35,034 bases of DNA from a virus. A program made the position numbers and the translations under genes. Each line of letters starts with the position of its first letter. Positions within the stretch are counted from its first letter, which is position 1. Positions 17,015 through 25,909 of the stretch are shown piece after piece. The notes beneath the pieces are model-generated. The model was not told the DNA's origin. It did no database searches and saw nothing but the letters and a program-made list of their open reading frames with translations. The stretch is taken from positions 1 to 35,034 of IMG/VR virus record IMGVR_UViG_3300032893_000200. The stretch is one strand, 5' to 3'.

Positions 17015-17658
17015 TGTCTCTCCGCAACTTCCGCGCCCCATTACGACTCCCCGTCCGTGGGAAGAACGACAAGTACGAGCGGAACTGGTTTCAGCTTGAG
17101 CGTACGATCAACGCTCAGACGCCTATCTGTTACGGCGGGACGGCGACGTTAAACGCGGGTGCGGGTCTTACGGGCGGGACGATCTACTACCCTCGTTGGT
17201 CTGTCGTCCCTAGCCCCGTGCAGGACCGTTGGCAGATCATTAACCCTACGTTGCTCGGCGGGGTCAGCCTTGATACGGACCCGCCTGTCGTACGCGTCCC
17301 ATGGGATGGCCTGTGGGACTTACGGATTACCTGGGTCTGCATCCCGACGTCCCTGGTACACGTACGGTTCAGCTTGGACGTCGGCAACTACGACGACGAA
17401 GGCATCTCGTACACGTTCAGCGCACTCGCGGGTGACTCTACGACGTTCGGCGACTCGGCGTACAACGTCATTTACAACAGCATCTTCTTAGGTGTACCCT
17501 TGAAGACGAACACTCTCCTCCGCTTCGGCTTTCAACCGTCCGCGAACGTAACGGGCGGGAATGCGACGATAGCAGATCAGATGTTCAGGTGGATGGCCCC
17601 ATACCCGAATGGCGAAGTGATGGCAGTAGGACAGATACCGACTGGAGGCGGCGACTGA
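17014..17658 (+). CDS. Beta-rich structural protein, 214 aa
   Basis: Start overlaps the previous stop as TAATG. The N-terminus is basic (RNFRAPLRLPVRGKNDKYERN) and a short helix follows. Residues about 45-205 form a jelly-roll-like beta pattern (VPWDGLWDLRITWVC, VHVRFSLDVGN, NTLLRFGFQPSANVTGG), like the C1q/TNF-type knobs found on phage fibres and spikes. It lies between nozzle and adaptor and could be a tail knob or head-fibre tip. No family is named with certainty. Confidence 0.65.
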   Translation: MSLRNFRAPLRLPVRGKNDKYERNWFQLERTINAQTPICYGGTATLNAGAGLTGGTIYYPRWSVVPSPVQDRWQIINPTLLGGVSLDTDPPVVRVPWDGLWDLRITWVCIPTSLVHVRFSLDVGNYDDEGISYTFSALAGDSTTFGDSAYNVIYNSIFLGVPLKTNTLLRFGFQPSANVTGGNATIADQMFRWMAPYPNGEVMAVGQIPTGGGD

Positions 17659-18359
17659 TGGGCACGATGGCACAGGCGATCACCAACTGCCGTGAAGCGT
17701 TAAACGACACCAGCCTGACCCGTCCGTACTGGTCAACACCAGCGATCCGCAACTTCATCAACGACGGAGTGCGAGCCATCGCACGAACGGCCGAGGTGCT
17801 GCTGATTCAGCGCAGTGACCTCGTGTCCGTGCCGAACATCGCACGGTACGCCCTGCCTGGTGACGTCATCCGTATGCACAGGATCGAGTACGTGCCGGCG
17901 ACCTCAAACCAGACGTACCTTGTCGAGTTGCGGACGTACGACGAGCTAGACCAAGTGTGGGGTATCCAGCAGACGAACACGTCCAGTTATCCGTCGTACG
18001 CGGCGATCTGGGGGACGCCAGGTTCGATGACCGTGCAGTTCTACCCTGTGCCGTCGCAGGCGGGGACATTCAACCTGTTCTATTACGGTATGCCGGTAGA
18101 CCTTGCGACAGACGGCACGAACGACAACATGAACCTTCATATCCCGTTCGGCTGGGACGACCTCATCGTTATGTACGTGGAGTACCGGGCGAGACGGAAA
18201 GCGAAAGACCCCAACTGGCAAGAGGCGATGGACCTGTTCAACACGGAGATGCAGCACCTCGTTGACGTCACCCGTGAAGCGCACGACAACGGCAGGTTCG
18301 TCCAGGTAGGGACGTCAAGTGGAATCCCAGGATGGTTGACCGCAGGAGACGAATGGTAA
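17658..18359 (+). CDS. Head-to-tail adaptor protein (P22 gp4 / T7 gp11-like)
   Basis: 233 residues from the TGATG-overlapping ATG. A helical N-terminal region has YWSTPAIRNFINDGVRAIAR. It is followed by a beta domain (LRTYDELDQVWGIQQTN, TVQFYPVPSQAGTFNLFYYG) and a C-terminal helix (DDLIVMYVEYRARRKAKDPN, then MDLFNTEMQHLVDVTREA). This helix-sheet-helix order, with a long C-terminal helix after a small beta insert, is the usual pattern of podovirus adaptor rings that join portal to nozzle. The call is structural reasoning plus gene order. Confidence 0.7.
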   Translation: MGTMAQAITNCREALNDTSLTRPYWSTPAIRNFINDGVRAIARTAEVLLIQRSDLVSVPNIARYALPGDVIRMHRIEYVPATSNQTYLVELRTYDELDQVWGIQQTNTSSYPSYAAIWGTPGSMTVQFYPVPSQAGTFNLFYYGMPVDLATDGTNDNMNLHIPFGWDDLIVMYVEYRARRKAKDPNWQEAMDLFNTEMQHLVDVTREAHDNGRFVQVGTSSGIPGWLTAGDEW

Positions 18360-18369
18360 TGGAAGGTGC

Positions 18370-19353
18370 ATGATGCCTGCCGCCGCGCTCACCCCAACGT
18401 ACCCGTCTGGTTACGGCCCGAAGCCTAACAGCGTCCCGCAACAGCAGGCGAACGCGGCGTCACCCGCCGCCGGCCAGTCGTACCAGAACTTGCAGTCGTG
18501 GTTTAACGCGAACCTGCCTGCCTTCTTGCCACAGATTCAGCAGCAGCAGAACGCGTACCAGAATGCGGCCAATCAGCTACCTGCTATCAACGCCAACTAT
18601 CAGCAGCAGGAAGCGACAACGCAGCAAGAAGCGGGCTACCAGCAGCAGGCGATCGGCCTCCAACAGCAACAGCAAGCGATCCAACAGGGCGCGCTACTCC
18701 GCCAGGAGCAGCTACAACCTGAACTGTACGGTATCCAGCAGCAGCAGTACGGAATCCAGCAAGGCGCACTTGAACGCCAGAAGGCGTTGGACCCGCGCCA
18801 GCAAGCAATCACGGAGGCAGGGTTCGGACAGTCCGCCAAAGACATCGCCGCTCAGTACGGCCAGACGCAACGCGCAACGGAGAGTGCTGGCGTAACAGGC
18901 GGCGGGCTGTTCACACACGGCCAGGCGGACATTCAGAAGTTCCAAGCTGAACAGCACGCGTCGCAAGTTGGTAGCCTCGCACGGGCGAAGCAGTCCGAGG
19001 AGCTAGGATATCGCGAGCAGATCGCCAGCTTGCAAGACCAGTTCAAGAGTCTCAACTTGCAACGTCAAGGCAGCGGGCTGAACTTCGCGGAGCAGATGGC
19101 GTCGTTGCAAGACCAGCAGAAGAACCTTGGCATCCTGTCGCAACAGCTTGGCTTGTCGTCGCAGGAGATTACGACACGAACGCAGAACGCGTTGCAGCAG
19201 CTTGGCCTTGGGAACATGGTTAGCGATCAGCAAGTCTACCAGGCTATGATTGACGCGTCGAACGGTACGGCGAACCCGCTCACGTCCATTATCGGCCAGG
19301 TGTATCAACTGGGCGGCATCCGTCCTGTCAGCGCGCCCACGGGAGGTAAGTGA
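18370..19353 (+). CDS. Gln-rich internal or ejection protein
   Basis: 327 residues (ATGATG start; the second ATG at 18373 is better spaced from AAGG). Residues about 55-140 are strikingly Gln-rich (QQQQNAYQNAANQL; IGLQQQQQAIQQGALL). A helical heptad-like section follows (about 190-260) with repeated IASLQDQFKSLNLQRQG and MASLQDQQKNLGILSQQ units. No membrane span is seen. Proteins of this type between the adaptor and the giant internal protein are usually virion proteins ejected with the DNA. Role inferred from position. Confidence 0.65.
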   Translation: MMPAAALTPTYPSGYGPKPNSVPQQQANAASPAAGQSYQNLQSWFNANLPAFLPQIQQQQNAYQNAANQLPAINANYQQQEATTQQEAGYQQQAIGLQQQQQAIQQGALLRQEQLQPELYGIQQQQYGIQQGALERQKALDPRQQAITEAGFGQSAKDIAAQYGQTQRATESAGVTGGGLFTHGQADIQKFQAEQHASQVGSLARAKQSEELGYREQIASLQDQFKSLNLQRQGSGLNFAEQMASLQDQQKNLGILSQQLGLSSQEITTRTQNALQQLGLGNMVSDQQVYQAMIDASNGTANPLTSIIGQVYQLGGIRPVSAPTGGK

Positions 19354-20027
19354 TGGTAGACCTCAATCCTATCGACCTGCTACGAGGCCATAACCCGTTC
19401 GACACGACGAAAACTCTCCCCGCTGTTGGACCAGCGAAAGCGCCGAAGTCGTCCGTTACGCCTGATGCTCCGCAGACGGCAGCGGATGCGGCGGCCAGCG
19501 CGGCATCCGCAACAGCGCCTATCCCGGCATCGCAGCAAGGCATCGCGCAACAGCTACAGATGATTAACCCGCTGGCGATGCAACTGTTCACGCAGCATAT
19601 ATTGATGCCGTGGATGCAACAGCTACAAGCTCAGACGGCTAACGCGAACAAAACGTATCAGGCGAATGAGCAGCAGATCGCCAGTCAGCCGTTCATGCAG
19701 GGGAACAAACAGGCGCAGGCGTTGCTAGCCGCGACACCCCAAGAACAGCTAGGCAACACGAACCTGACGAACGCGTACCTGGGTGCCGCCGTCGCTGCCC
19801 CCGAACAGGCGCTGCAAGCTCAAGCGATGCAGCAGATACAGACCCTCTTGCAGCAGGACATCGCGCAACAGCAGAAACTCGCCGCATACCAAGACCCCAG
19901 TTACCAGATTCTCGCTGCACAAGCGCAGACGGGTGGGGCACTCGGTTCCGTCCCAGGCTTAGGCTTAGGGACGACGGGTACGACGACAACTCCGCAACTT
20001 CCGACGCCTACAGCAACCGGCGGATAG
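19353..20027 (+). CDS. Ala/Gln-rich internal or ejection protein
   Basis: 224 residues from ATG 19353, overlapping the previous stop as TGATG, with GGGAGG six bases upstream. The N-terminus has NPIDLLRGHNPFD. The centre is Ala/Gln-rich and amphipathic-helical (IAQQLQMINPLAMQLFTQHI; LQAQAMQQIQTLLQQDIAQQ), and the C-terminus is Gly/Thr/Pro-rich. Composition matches the previous gene and suggests both act together with the 1332-residue protein as the set ejected into the cell. No family is recognised. Confidence 0.65.
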   Translation: MVDLNPIDLLRGHNPFDTTKTLPAVGPAKAPKSSVTPDAPQTAADAAASAASATAPIPASQQGIAQQLQMINPLAMQLFTQHILMPWMQQLQAQTANANKTYQANEQQIASQPFMQGNKQAQALLAATPQEQLGNTNLTNAYLGAAVAAPEQALQAQAMQQIQTLLQQDIAQQQKLAAYQDPSYQILAAQAQTGGALGSVPGLGLGTTGTTTTPQLPTPTATGG

Positions 20028-20035
20028 GTTGATCC

Positions 20036-23000
20036 GTGGCCGCACCTAACGAACTCTGGCAACAGTACGCGGATTGGAACGCCCGGATTAACGCGGTGAA
20101 GGCGAAAGGTCTGCCGACCGCACCGGCTATTGAAGTCGGGACGCAGGACCTTAAACGCATCTACGCGGGTGGTGCGCCCCGCCCCGTCCAAGACATCAGC
20201 GACGAGCTAGCCGCCGCGTACTCGGGCCAGGCGCAGGTTGCGGCGAAGCAGACCGGCAGCGGACTGTTAGACATTCCCAGCAACGTCGCGAAAGACTTCG
20301 GCAATCTGATAACGGGTATCGTTCCCGCCGCGGTACATGAGGTGCAGCAGATCGCGTCTCCGTCCGCATGGGGGAAGCTGGCACACGGCCTTAACCCCAA
20401 CGTCCAAGAGCAGGCGTTTCATGCGGCAGGCATCGCACATCCTGGTATCGCGGACTGGGCACGGTACGACCAGCAACTCCCCATCATCGGCGGCCTGATC
20501 CCTGGCTTGTGGACACTCGGCACGTCCCGCAAGACGAAAGCCCAGCACCCCCTCATCTCGTTCCTCGACATGTTGCCGTTTGCCGGCGAAGGTGCGAAGC
20601 TGGCTGGTGCGGCCGCAGAAGGTGCTGACACGGCCGCCGTGGGGTCGTGGCAAGAATCGCTGACGAAAGGGAAGTTCGCGCAGGCGGGACTTCGCGCATC
20701 GGGTGTGGCGGACAAGGTGGAAGCGTACCTGACGGAACATCCTACGTTCTGGTCCGAGTACCTCCCGAAGTACGAACGGGTCTGGCGGCAATGGTCGCAG
20801 ATCGGCCGTGCGAAGACACGGGCAGCGAATGCGGAACTGGCGCAGCTTGCACGGGAAGATGGTGTGCTGGACGCCTCTATGTCTATGGAGGACACCGCGC
20901 GTATCGGGACGTTAGCGGCGACGTACAACCCTCGGTATGAGCAGCCTGCCACCGTCCTCACGCCTAGCACGCTGTCTGACCTTGTGAGCCGCTGGGATGA
21001 CGGCCCCGGCGCACTCCCCCAGGGGGATATCCAAGCCTTCTCCGCCTCACCTGTCGGGGTTGTTGCCAGCGGTCCGGTGACATTAACCCGCGACCTCGCC
21101 GGCCCCGACGCCGTCCCCGTACGAATCCGCCGCGAAGACGTCATCTTCACTGACCATCCTGGCGTCGTCACCGCCCGCAACATTATCCCCGACATCACGT
21201 ACAAGGCATCAGACATCCCGTTAATCACCCGTTACCGTGACTGGGCGGAGGAGCAGGCGGCGAATGGCCTCAGACACAACGCAGACCGCACGTACACACG
21301 ACCTGACGGTACGCGAGTTGAGGACACTCCTCCGCTCGTACGAGTACCTACTGGTGACGGACGACCCGACGCTATTTTCAGTAGCGACACTGGTTTGGGG
21401 GACATCTACAACCGCTGGCAACGACATGAGCAGCGCGCCCAAGTAGCAATGCAGGATACGGTAGATGCCGTCGATAGGGTACGTGCGGCAAAGGAGAAGC
21501 TGGATGGACGAGCAGGGAAAATCTACCGCTTCGGCGAATCCAACGAAGACTTCGCCAAACGTGCATCTGGCCCCGTTGACATCCTCACGATACGCGACGC
21601 CATTCAACCTGTATCAGAATACTTCATACACCATCAAGCCGACCAGTTCGCCCGAGGCCCCATCCGCGATCTGGTTGGCGAAGACGGGCTATTCGCTAAG
21701 CTGAACGACCAGTTGACGAACGGCGACTCACGGGGCGCACGTTCCACCCTTTCCGCCATTAGTCGTAAGATGCGAACGTCCGCATTCGTCAAAGCGTTCG
21801 GCGGCGAATCCTCCTTGCACGATTACGTCAACTATATCCGTGATGAGATGACGAACATTCTCCATAAGGGGAACGCTCATTCGTCAGCGGCTCGCATGTA
21901 CGACCAGGCGGTCCGTACGGCGAAGGCATCAATGGAGAAGTTTACCTTGGCACGCGACAAGGCGGACGGCAGCGCGGCGGAATACTGGTCGTCCTTAGAC
22001 CGCACGCCCGAGGCCCGGTTCCGTAAGCTGGCAGACTCGTATGTACGCGATAAGACGGCAGGGCTTATCAAAGACCGATCGAACAACGCGATGACGTTGG
22101 CGCGCACCCTGTACGAAGGCGAGAACCTCACCGCCGCACTTGACGCCATCCGTACGACGACGACGGAGATGCTTGACCGCGTGGAGGCGGCGACACGTAT
22201 CCCGCAACTCAAGGAGCTAGTCGGCAGTCAGACGTTTGCGACAATGATGGACGAGACGGTCCATGATTGGCGGTCGTTGATCGACGCAGGCTACGACCCC
22301 GTCTGGCTGCATTCGCCTGACAGTGACGTACAAGCGCGGGCGATCGCCGGACGAATCACACCCTTCACGCAGTCGTTCATCAAGCCGTCGTTTGAGAAGT
22401 CCGTCGCATTCAACTTGGCGAACGGTAAACTCGACCTGGCTGTCGGCGTGACGGATGCGGTCATGTCGAAATGGCGGGCGGCAGCATCAACGGACTTCAT
22501 CAACTGGATCATTGACGAGTCCGGTACGGCCCACTCTTACCAGGCGATGGAAGCGGAGTTACGGCAGACGATGCGTCCGCTGCACCCTGACGACCCGCAG
22601 GCGCTCAACGCAGCCGTCCAGGCGGAGATAAACCGTACGACGGAACCGTTCCAACCTGAGTCGTACATGCCGTCGTACAAGACACGCCTCACGCAAGGCG
22701 ACCATTACGTCATTGATAAGACGGTCGCTAAGGGCTTCCGTCGTCTGATGAACAAGGACGGTCTGCCTGTTGACGGCGTCTACAACCGAGGGATGAACGT
22801 CTGGAGAGTTGCGGTGTTGACAGGTCCACGTCACATCGTCCACGTGGCGATCGGCGGCCTCGTCTTTATGATCGGCCAGCATCCCGAGGCGCTCATGGAA
22901 GCGCGCAACGCCTTCGACGCCTTACGATCCGGCGAGCTGCCCGAGGCGGTCACGCAAGGCATCCTTGAAGAGAACCCTGACGTTCTCTGGCAGGCGGCGA

Positions 23001-24034
23001 CAGGCAAATGGCTCGGCAGTCGCACCTTGCAGTCGTTGGGCAAACGGCTCGGCAGCATGGAACATGCCCTGACGACCTTTGAGACGTTCACGGCGGACTG
23101 GCAACGGGCGATGGTTTACTTGTCGCAAGTTGACCACGGCGTCACGTCCGAGGAAGCGTTGGCGGCTGTCTACAAGACGTTCGTCAACATGGACAGCCTG
23201 ACGCCGTTTGAGCGGTCCACGATACGACAGGCATTCCCGTTCTGGACGTTCACACGGCACGCGCTGAAATACGTGTTGACATATCCCGCGGACCATCCTC
23301 TCCGCGCAGGCATCCTTAGCGCGCTCAACAACCAACTGAACATTGACCAGAAGTCGGGCGAGCCTGGCAAGCTGAACTCGTTGTTCTTCCTCGGCCATCC
23401 CGACGCGCTCGGCAACATCCAGACGGTTGACTTCAAGAACCTGAACCCGTTCCGTTCGATCGGCGGCATCGCGACCCTCGCAGGCTTCCTGCAAGGTGCG
23501 AACCCCGCGATCCAACTCCTCGCGCGCGGCCTCGGGTACGATCCTGTCGGCGGCGTCCCGATGATCTACCAACCCTTAACGTACGACGCCTACACGGGTG
23601 CGGAGAAAGCCACACGTCCAGGCATGGGTGTCGGGAACATCGCGGAGACAATCGTCCCCGAAGTCAGCATCCTCGACCATTTCATCGGCTTTACGGGACA
23701 AATGCGGGCACTCAAGAAATACTCGTCCGCGGGCTATCAGGCGGCATTGTACAACTCGCTCAACCTGCCGTTCGCCTACACGAAGCAGAACATCTACGAC
23801 ATCCGCGCCAAGTCAGAACATGCCCGATATGCGAATGCGGAGCAGGCGGTGGCGGCTGCGGAGAAAGGCGACCTCAGCGCCCTGGACGGCTATTCGTACG
23901 TCCCGTTCCAAGGTTACCTGACGCCTGCCGCAACGGTCCGCGCATACCTCGCCCAATACGCGACGACCCCCAACGTCGCCCCTAAGGTAATCATGCCTAC
24001 GCCGCGCCGGCGGAAAGGAAAGCGTATCCTATGA
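20036..24034 (+). CDS. Giant internal virion or ejection protein
   Basis: 1332 residues from a GTG start (weak ribosome-binding site). It is the largest gene in the window. The N-terminal third has hydrophobic, possibly membrane-active stretches (NLITGIVPAAVHEVQQI; LPIIGGLIPGLWTLG; FLDMLPFAGEGAKLAGAAAE). A long charged helical middle follows (about 420-900), and a C-terminal region contains GPRHIVHVAIGGLVFMIG and AFPFWTFTRHALKYVLTYP (about 1065-1083). I see no lysozyme or transglycosylase motif. In podoviruses such giants leave the head first and form a channel across the envelope. That role is inferred from size, position and segments. Confidence 0.7.
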   Translation: MAAPNELWQQYADWNARINAVKAKGLPTAPAIEVGTQDLKRIYAGGAPRPVQDISDELAAAYSGQAQVAAKQTGSGLLDIPSNVAKDFGNLITGIVPAAVHEVQQIASPSAWGKLAHGLNPNVQEQAFHAAGIAHPGIADWARYDQQLPIIGGLIPGLWTLGTSRKTKAQHPLISFLDMLPFAGEGAKLAGAAAEGADTAAVGSWQESLTKGKFAQAGLRASGVADKVEAYLTEHPTFWSEYLPKYERVWRQWSQIGRAKTRAANAELAQLAREDGVLDASMSMEDTARIGTLAATYNPRYEQPATVLTPSTLSDLVSRWDDGPGALPQGDIQAFSASPVGVVASGPVTLTRDLAGPDAVPVRIRREDVIFTDHPGVVTARNIIPDITYKASDIPLITRYRDWAEEQAANGLRHNADRTYTRPDGTRVEDTPPLVRVPTGDGRPDAIFSSDTGLGDIYNRWQRHEQRAQVAMQDTVDAVDRVRAAKEKLDGRAGKIYRFGESNEDFAKRASGPVDILTIRDAIQPVSEYFIHHQADQFARGPIRDLVGEDGLFAKLNDQLTNGDSRGARSTLSAISRKMRTSAFVKAFGGESSLHDYVNYIRDEMTNILHKGNAHSSAARMYDQAVRTAKASMEKFTLARDKADGSAAEYWSSLDRTPEARFRKLADSYVRDKTAGLIKDRSNNAMTLARTLYEGENLTAALDAIRTTTTEMLDRVEAATRIPQLKELVGSQTFATMMDETVHDWRSLIDAGYDPVWLHSPDSDVQARAIAGRITPFTQSFIKPSFEKSVAFNLANGKLDLAVGVTDAVMSKWRAAASTDFINWIIDESGTAHSYQAMEAELRQTMRPLHPDDPQALNAAVQAEINRTTEPFQPESYMPSYKTRLTQGDHYVIDKTVAKGFRRLMNKDGLPVDGVYNRGMNVWRVAVLTGPRHIVHVAIGGLVFMIGQHPEALMEARNAFDALRSGELPEAVTQGILEENPDVLWQAATGKWLGSRTLQSLGKRLGSMEHALTTFETFTADWQRAMVYLSQVDHGVTSEEALAAVYKTFVNMDSLTPFERSTIRQAFPFWTFTRHALKYVLTYPADHPLRAGILSALNNQLNIDQKSGEPGKLNSLFFLGHPDALGNIQTVDFKNLNPFRSIGGIATLAGFLQGANPAIQLLARGLGYDPVGGVPMIYQPLTYDAYTGAEKATRPGMGVGNIAETIVPEVSILDHFIGFTGQMRALKKYSSAGYQAALYNSLNLPFAYTKQNIYDIRAKSEHARYANAEQAVAAAEKGDLSALDGYSYVPFQGYLTPAATVRAYLAQYATTPNVAPKVIMPTPRRRKGKRIL

Positions 24035-24288
24035 AATCGGACACGCGTATCAACATCGGCAAACGAGGCTTGTACGGCCTGCTCATGCTGCCGCAGAACC
24101 GTCCTGCATACCTGATGGCAAAACGACTTGGCGTCTGGCCCGAGCGACTCAGCGAATACTCCTGCGGACGACGTAACATTCCCGATCGCGTACTCGTCCG
24201 TATGTGCGACATCATGCACGTCACGCCCGAGGAAATATTATGCGACTACGAACCTATCCTTCTGTACGACGACCCCATCGCAATGTGA
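24031..24288 (+). CDS. Cro/C1-type helix-turn-helix protein
   Basis: 85 residues overlapping the preceding stop as ATGA. Residues about 27-70 read AYLMAKRLGVWPERLSEYSC, then GRRNIPDRVLVRMCDIMHVTPEEIL, the five-helix XRE pattern with the recognition helix around WPERLSEYSCG. It would bind DNA, probably as a dimer. It is unusual as nearly the last gene of the structural block, and may switch late transcription off or regulate the convergent leftward operon. The acidic C-terminal tail (ILLYDDPIAM) is outside the domain. Confidence 0.75.
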   Translation: MKSDTRINIGKRGLYGLLMLPQNRPAYLMAKRLGVWPERLSEYSCGRRNIPDRVLVRMCDIMHVTPEEILCDYEPILLYDDPIAM

Positions 24289-24506
24289 TGTATATCCCTA
24301 TTGGACTGTTGTATGCGATCATTCCCGTCCTCTTGACGGGCTTCTTCGCGTTCGTCACATGGTTCGTCCGAAGCATCAACAAGCACGCGCAACTGTTGGC
24401 GTCCGTGGCGACGGAGCTAGGGTCGCATGAGGACCGGCTGAAACGGCTGGAAGGATGGTACGATGGGGTACAATACGGACGGGCCACAGCGCACATGCAG
24501 CCATAG
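24288..24506 (+). CDS. Small single-span membrane protein, holin or spanin-like candidate
   Basis: 72 residues, TGATG overlap with the HTH gene. The first 28 residues hold one membrane span (PIGLLYAIIPVLLTGFFAFV) followed by a basic turn (RSINKH), a short amphipathic or coiled-coil segment (LLASVATELGSHEDRLKRLE) and a tail. One span plus coil at the end of a late operon suits a small holin or lysis accessory. It is the last rightward gene, ending 15 bp from the stop of the convergent methylase gene. Confidence 0.6.
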   Translation: MYIPIGLLYAIIPVLLTGFFAFVTWFVRSINKHAQLLASVATELGSHEDRLKRLEGWYDGVQYGRATAHMQP

Positions 24507-24521
24507 CCGTCGTATGACCTG

Positions 24522-25481
24522 CTAGAAGGGCTCGTAGTCCCGCAGGTCTTGGGTATCGACCGCACCCTCGGGGTCGGCTGGCAGGTCAGACAGAGGGAGC
24601 ATCCCGGCTCCCGCGTCCTCCACATCCACGTTACCCCACAGCGCATCAAACGGAATCCGCAAACTAGCCTCTACCGCGCGACGATTCCGCCAGACGACCT
24701 CACGGCGCTCCTCACGACGTCCGCCCTTCTGATGGACGGTCATTTTGGCGTCACTAGCGTAAGAGTCGGCACGCCACCCCGAGGACAAGAGTGGGTCGTA
24801 GAGAGGATGGTTATATCCGCTGAGGACCACAGCGCCCCGCACGTCTCGCAACGTACGTACGAGTTCTCGGTGATACTCGTCGTCTGTTTCGTGAGCGTAG
24901 TATTTCTTCTTTGAGCGAGTTTCGAGAACGTAAGGTGGATCGCAATAGAATACGGTATCTGGTCCGTCCCATTCCTTAAGGATGTCGAGCGCGTCACGAC
25001 ATTCAATCTGTACATGCCTAAGCCTATCGTGAATCCGTCCGAGTTTCTCCTGCCGTAACACCCAGCGATCCGCAACGTTATCCCCTTTTGCCCGCGACCA
25101 GTCCGCTTTATGTGCGAGTCGTTTCCCACTAATGCTCTGGTTCAGCACCGTGTAAAACTTCACAGCCTTTAAGACCGCATCTGTTTCCTGCTCATGGTCC
25201 AACGCCTGTTGAAACGTCTCACGTGCATACGGTGTCCAGCCCAATATACCAGCGAAACGATCAAACAGCCGGTCATCGCGGACAACGCTAAATAGATTGA
25301 CAAGCGAACTATCAAGGTCATTGTAGACCTCCACGGGCATCGCGTGCCGGTTCAGGAGGACGCTGGCTCCGCCGCCGAACGGCTCCACGTAAACGTGCGA
25401 GTCTGGGATAATGGGGAGGAGGTCCTTTAGCTGTTTGCCTTTGCCGCCAGCCCAGCGGATAAGATTTAACGTCGCACTCAC
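24522..25481 (-). CDS. DNA adenine methylase (D12 class, Dam-like)
   Basis: 319 residues, GTG start overlapping the upstream stop (TAGTG). It transfers a methyl group from S-adenosylmethionine to adenine N6. Motif X RWAGGKGKQL (9-18), the cofactor motif YVEPFGGGASVLL (31-43), VYNDLDSSLVNLF (52-64) and catalytic DPPY (181-184) are all present, and the length fits Dam-type enzymes. Target specificity is not readable from sequence. The last 50 residues are acidic and probably disordered. No restriction partner is nearby, so self-protection of phage DNA is the likely role. It is the last gene of the leftward operon. Confidence 0.93.
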   Translation of the reverse strand: MSATLNLIRWAGGKGKQLKDLLPIIPDSHVYVEPFGGGASVLLNRHAMPVEVYNDLDSSLVNLFSVVRDDRLFDRFAGILGWTPYARETFQQALDHEQETDAVLKAVKFYTVLNQSISGKRLAHKADWSRAKGDNVADRWVLRQEKLGRIHDRLRHVQIECRDALDILKEWDGPDTVFYCDPPYVLETRSKKKYYAHETDDEYHRELVRTLRDVRGAVVLSGYNHPLYDPLLSSGWRADSYASDAKMTVHQKGGRREERREVVWRNRRAVEASLRIPFDALWGNVDVEDAGAGMLPLSDLPADPEGAVDTQDLRDYEPF

Positions 25482-25909
25482 TAGCTATCCCCGATATCGC
25501 CAGAAGTCGGGTGTTCGATCGCAGCGAGAACCGACCTGGCCTGCGCGATCGCCAACTCCTGCGCCTCATCTGCCGTAATCGCGACGTTGTCGCGGATGCA
25601 CGATCGAGCGTCCAGAATCGAGCGGAGAGCGTCGGCGAGGTCAGACGCGCGGGCCGTTTCGCGCGCCAGATCCTCGATCTTCATCGTGTAGGTGTTGATC
25701 AGGTCGTCAACGTGGAACGACCAGAACGGCACGGTACAGAGCGTGTGACCGCAAGCGCAGCCCGAGTAGACGAGCGGTTCGCCAGCGCGCGGTCGAGAGA
25801 AGGTCGGCGCGTGTCCTTCTCGGAGTCGGTGGATGTACGCAACAACGCCACCCGTCGGACTGGCTTCCATCGCCGCGCGCTGGCTGCTGGTGAGGTGGGT
25901 GTTGCTCAT
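25481..25909 (-). CDS. Hypothetical Cys-containing protein, 142 aa
   Basis: Overlaps the glycosylase gene upstream by ATGA and the methylase gene downstream by 1 bp. The segment SGCACGHTLCTVPFWSFHVD (about 49-68) has CxCGHxxC and could bind zinc, but a second Cys pair is missing. The C-terminal half is helical (LARETARASDLADALRSILD). No family is recognised. Co-transcription with a DNA repair enzyme and a methylase suggests a DNA-related accessory role, unproven. Confidence 0.65.
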   Translation of the reverse strand: MSNTHLTSSQRAAMEASPTGGVVAYIHRLREGHAPTFSRPRAGEPLVYSGCACGHTLCTVPFWSFHVDDLINTYTMKIEDLARETARASDLADALRSILDARSCIRDNVAITADEAQELAIAQARSVLAAIEHPTSGDIGDS

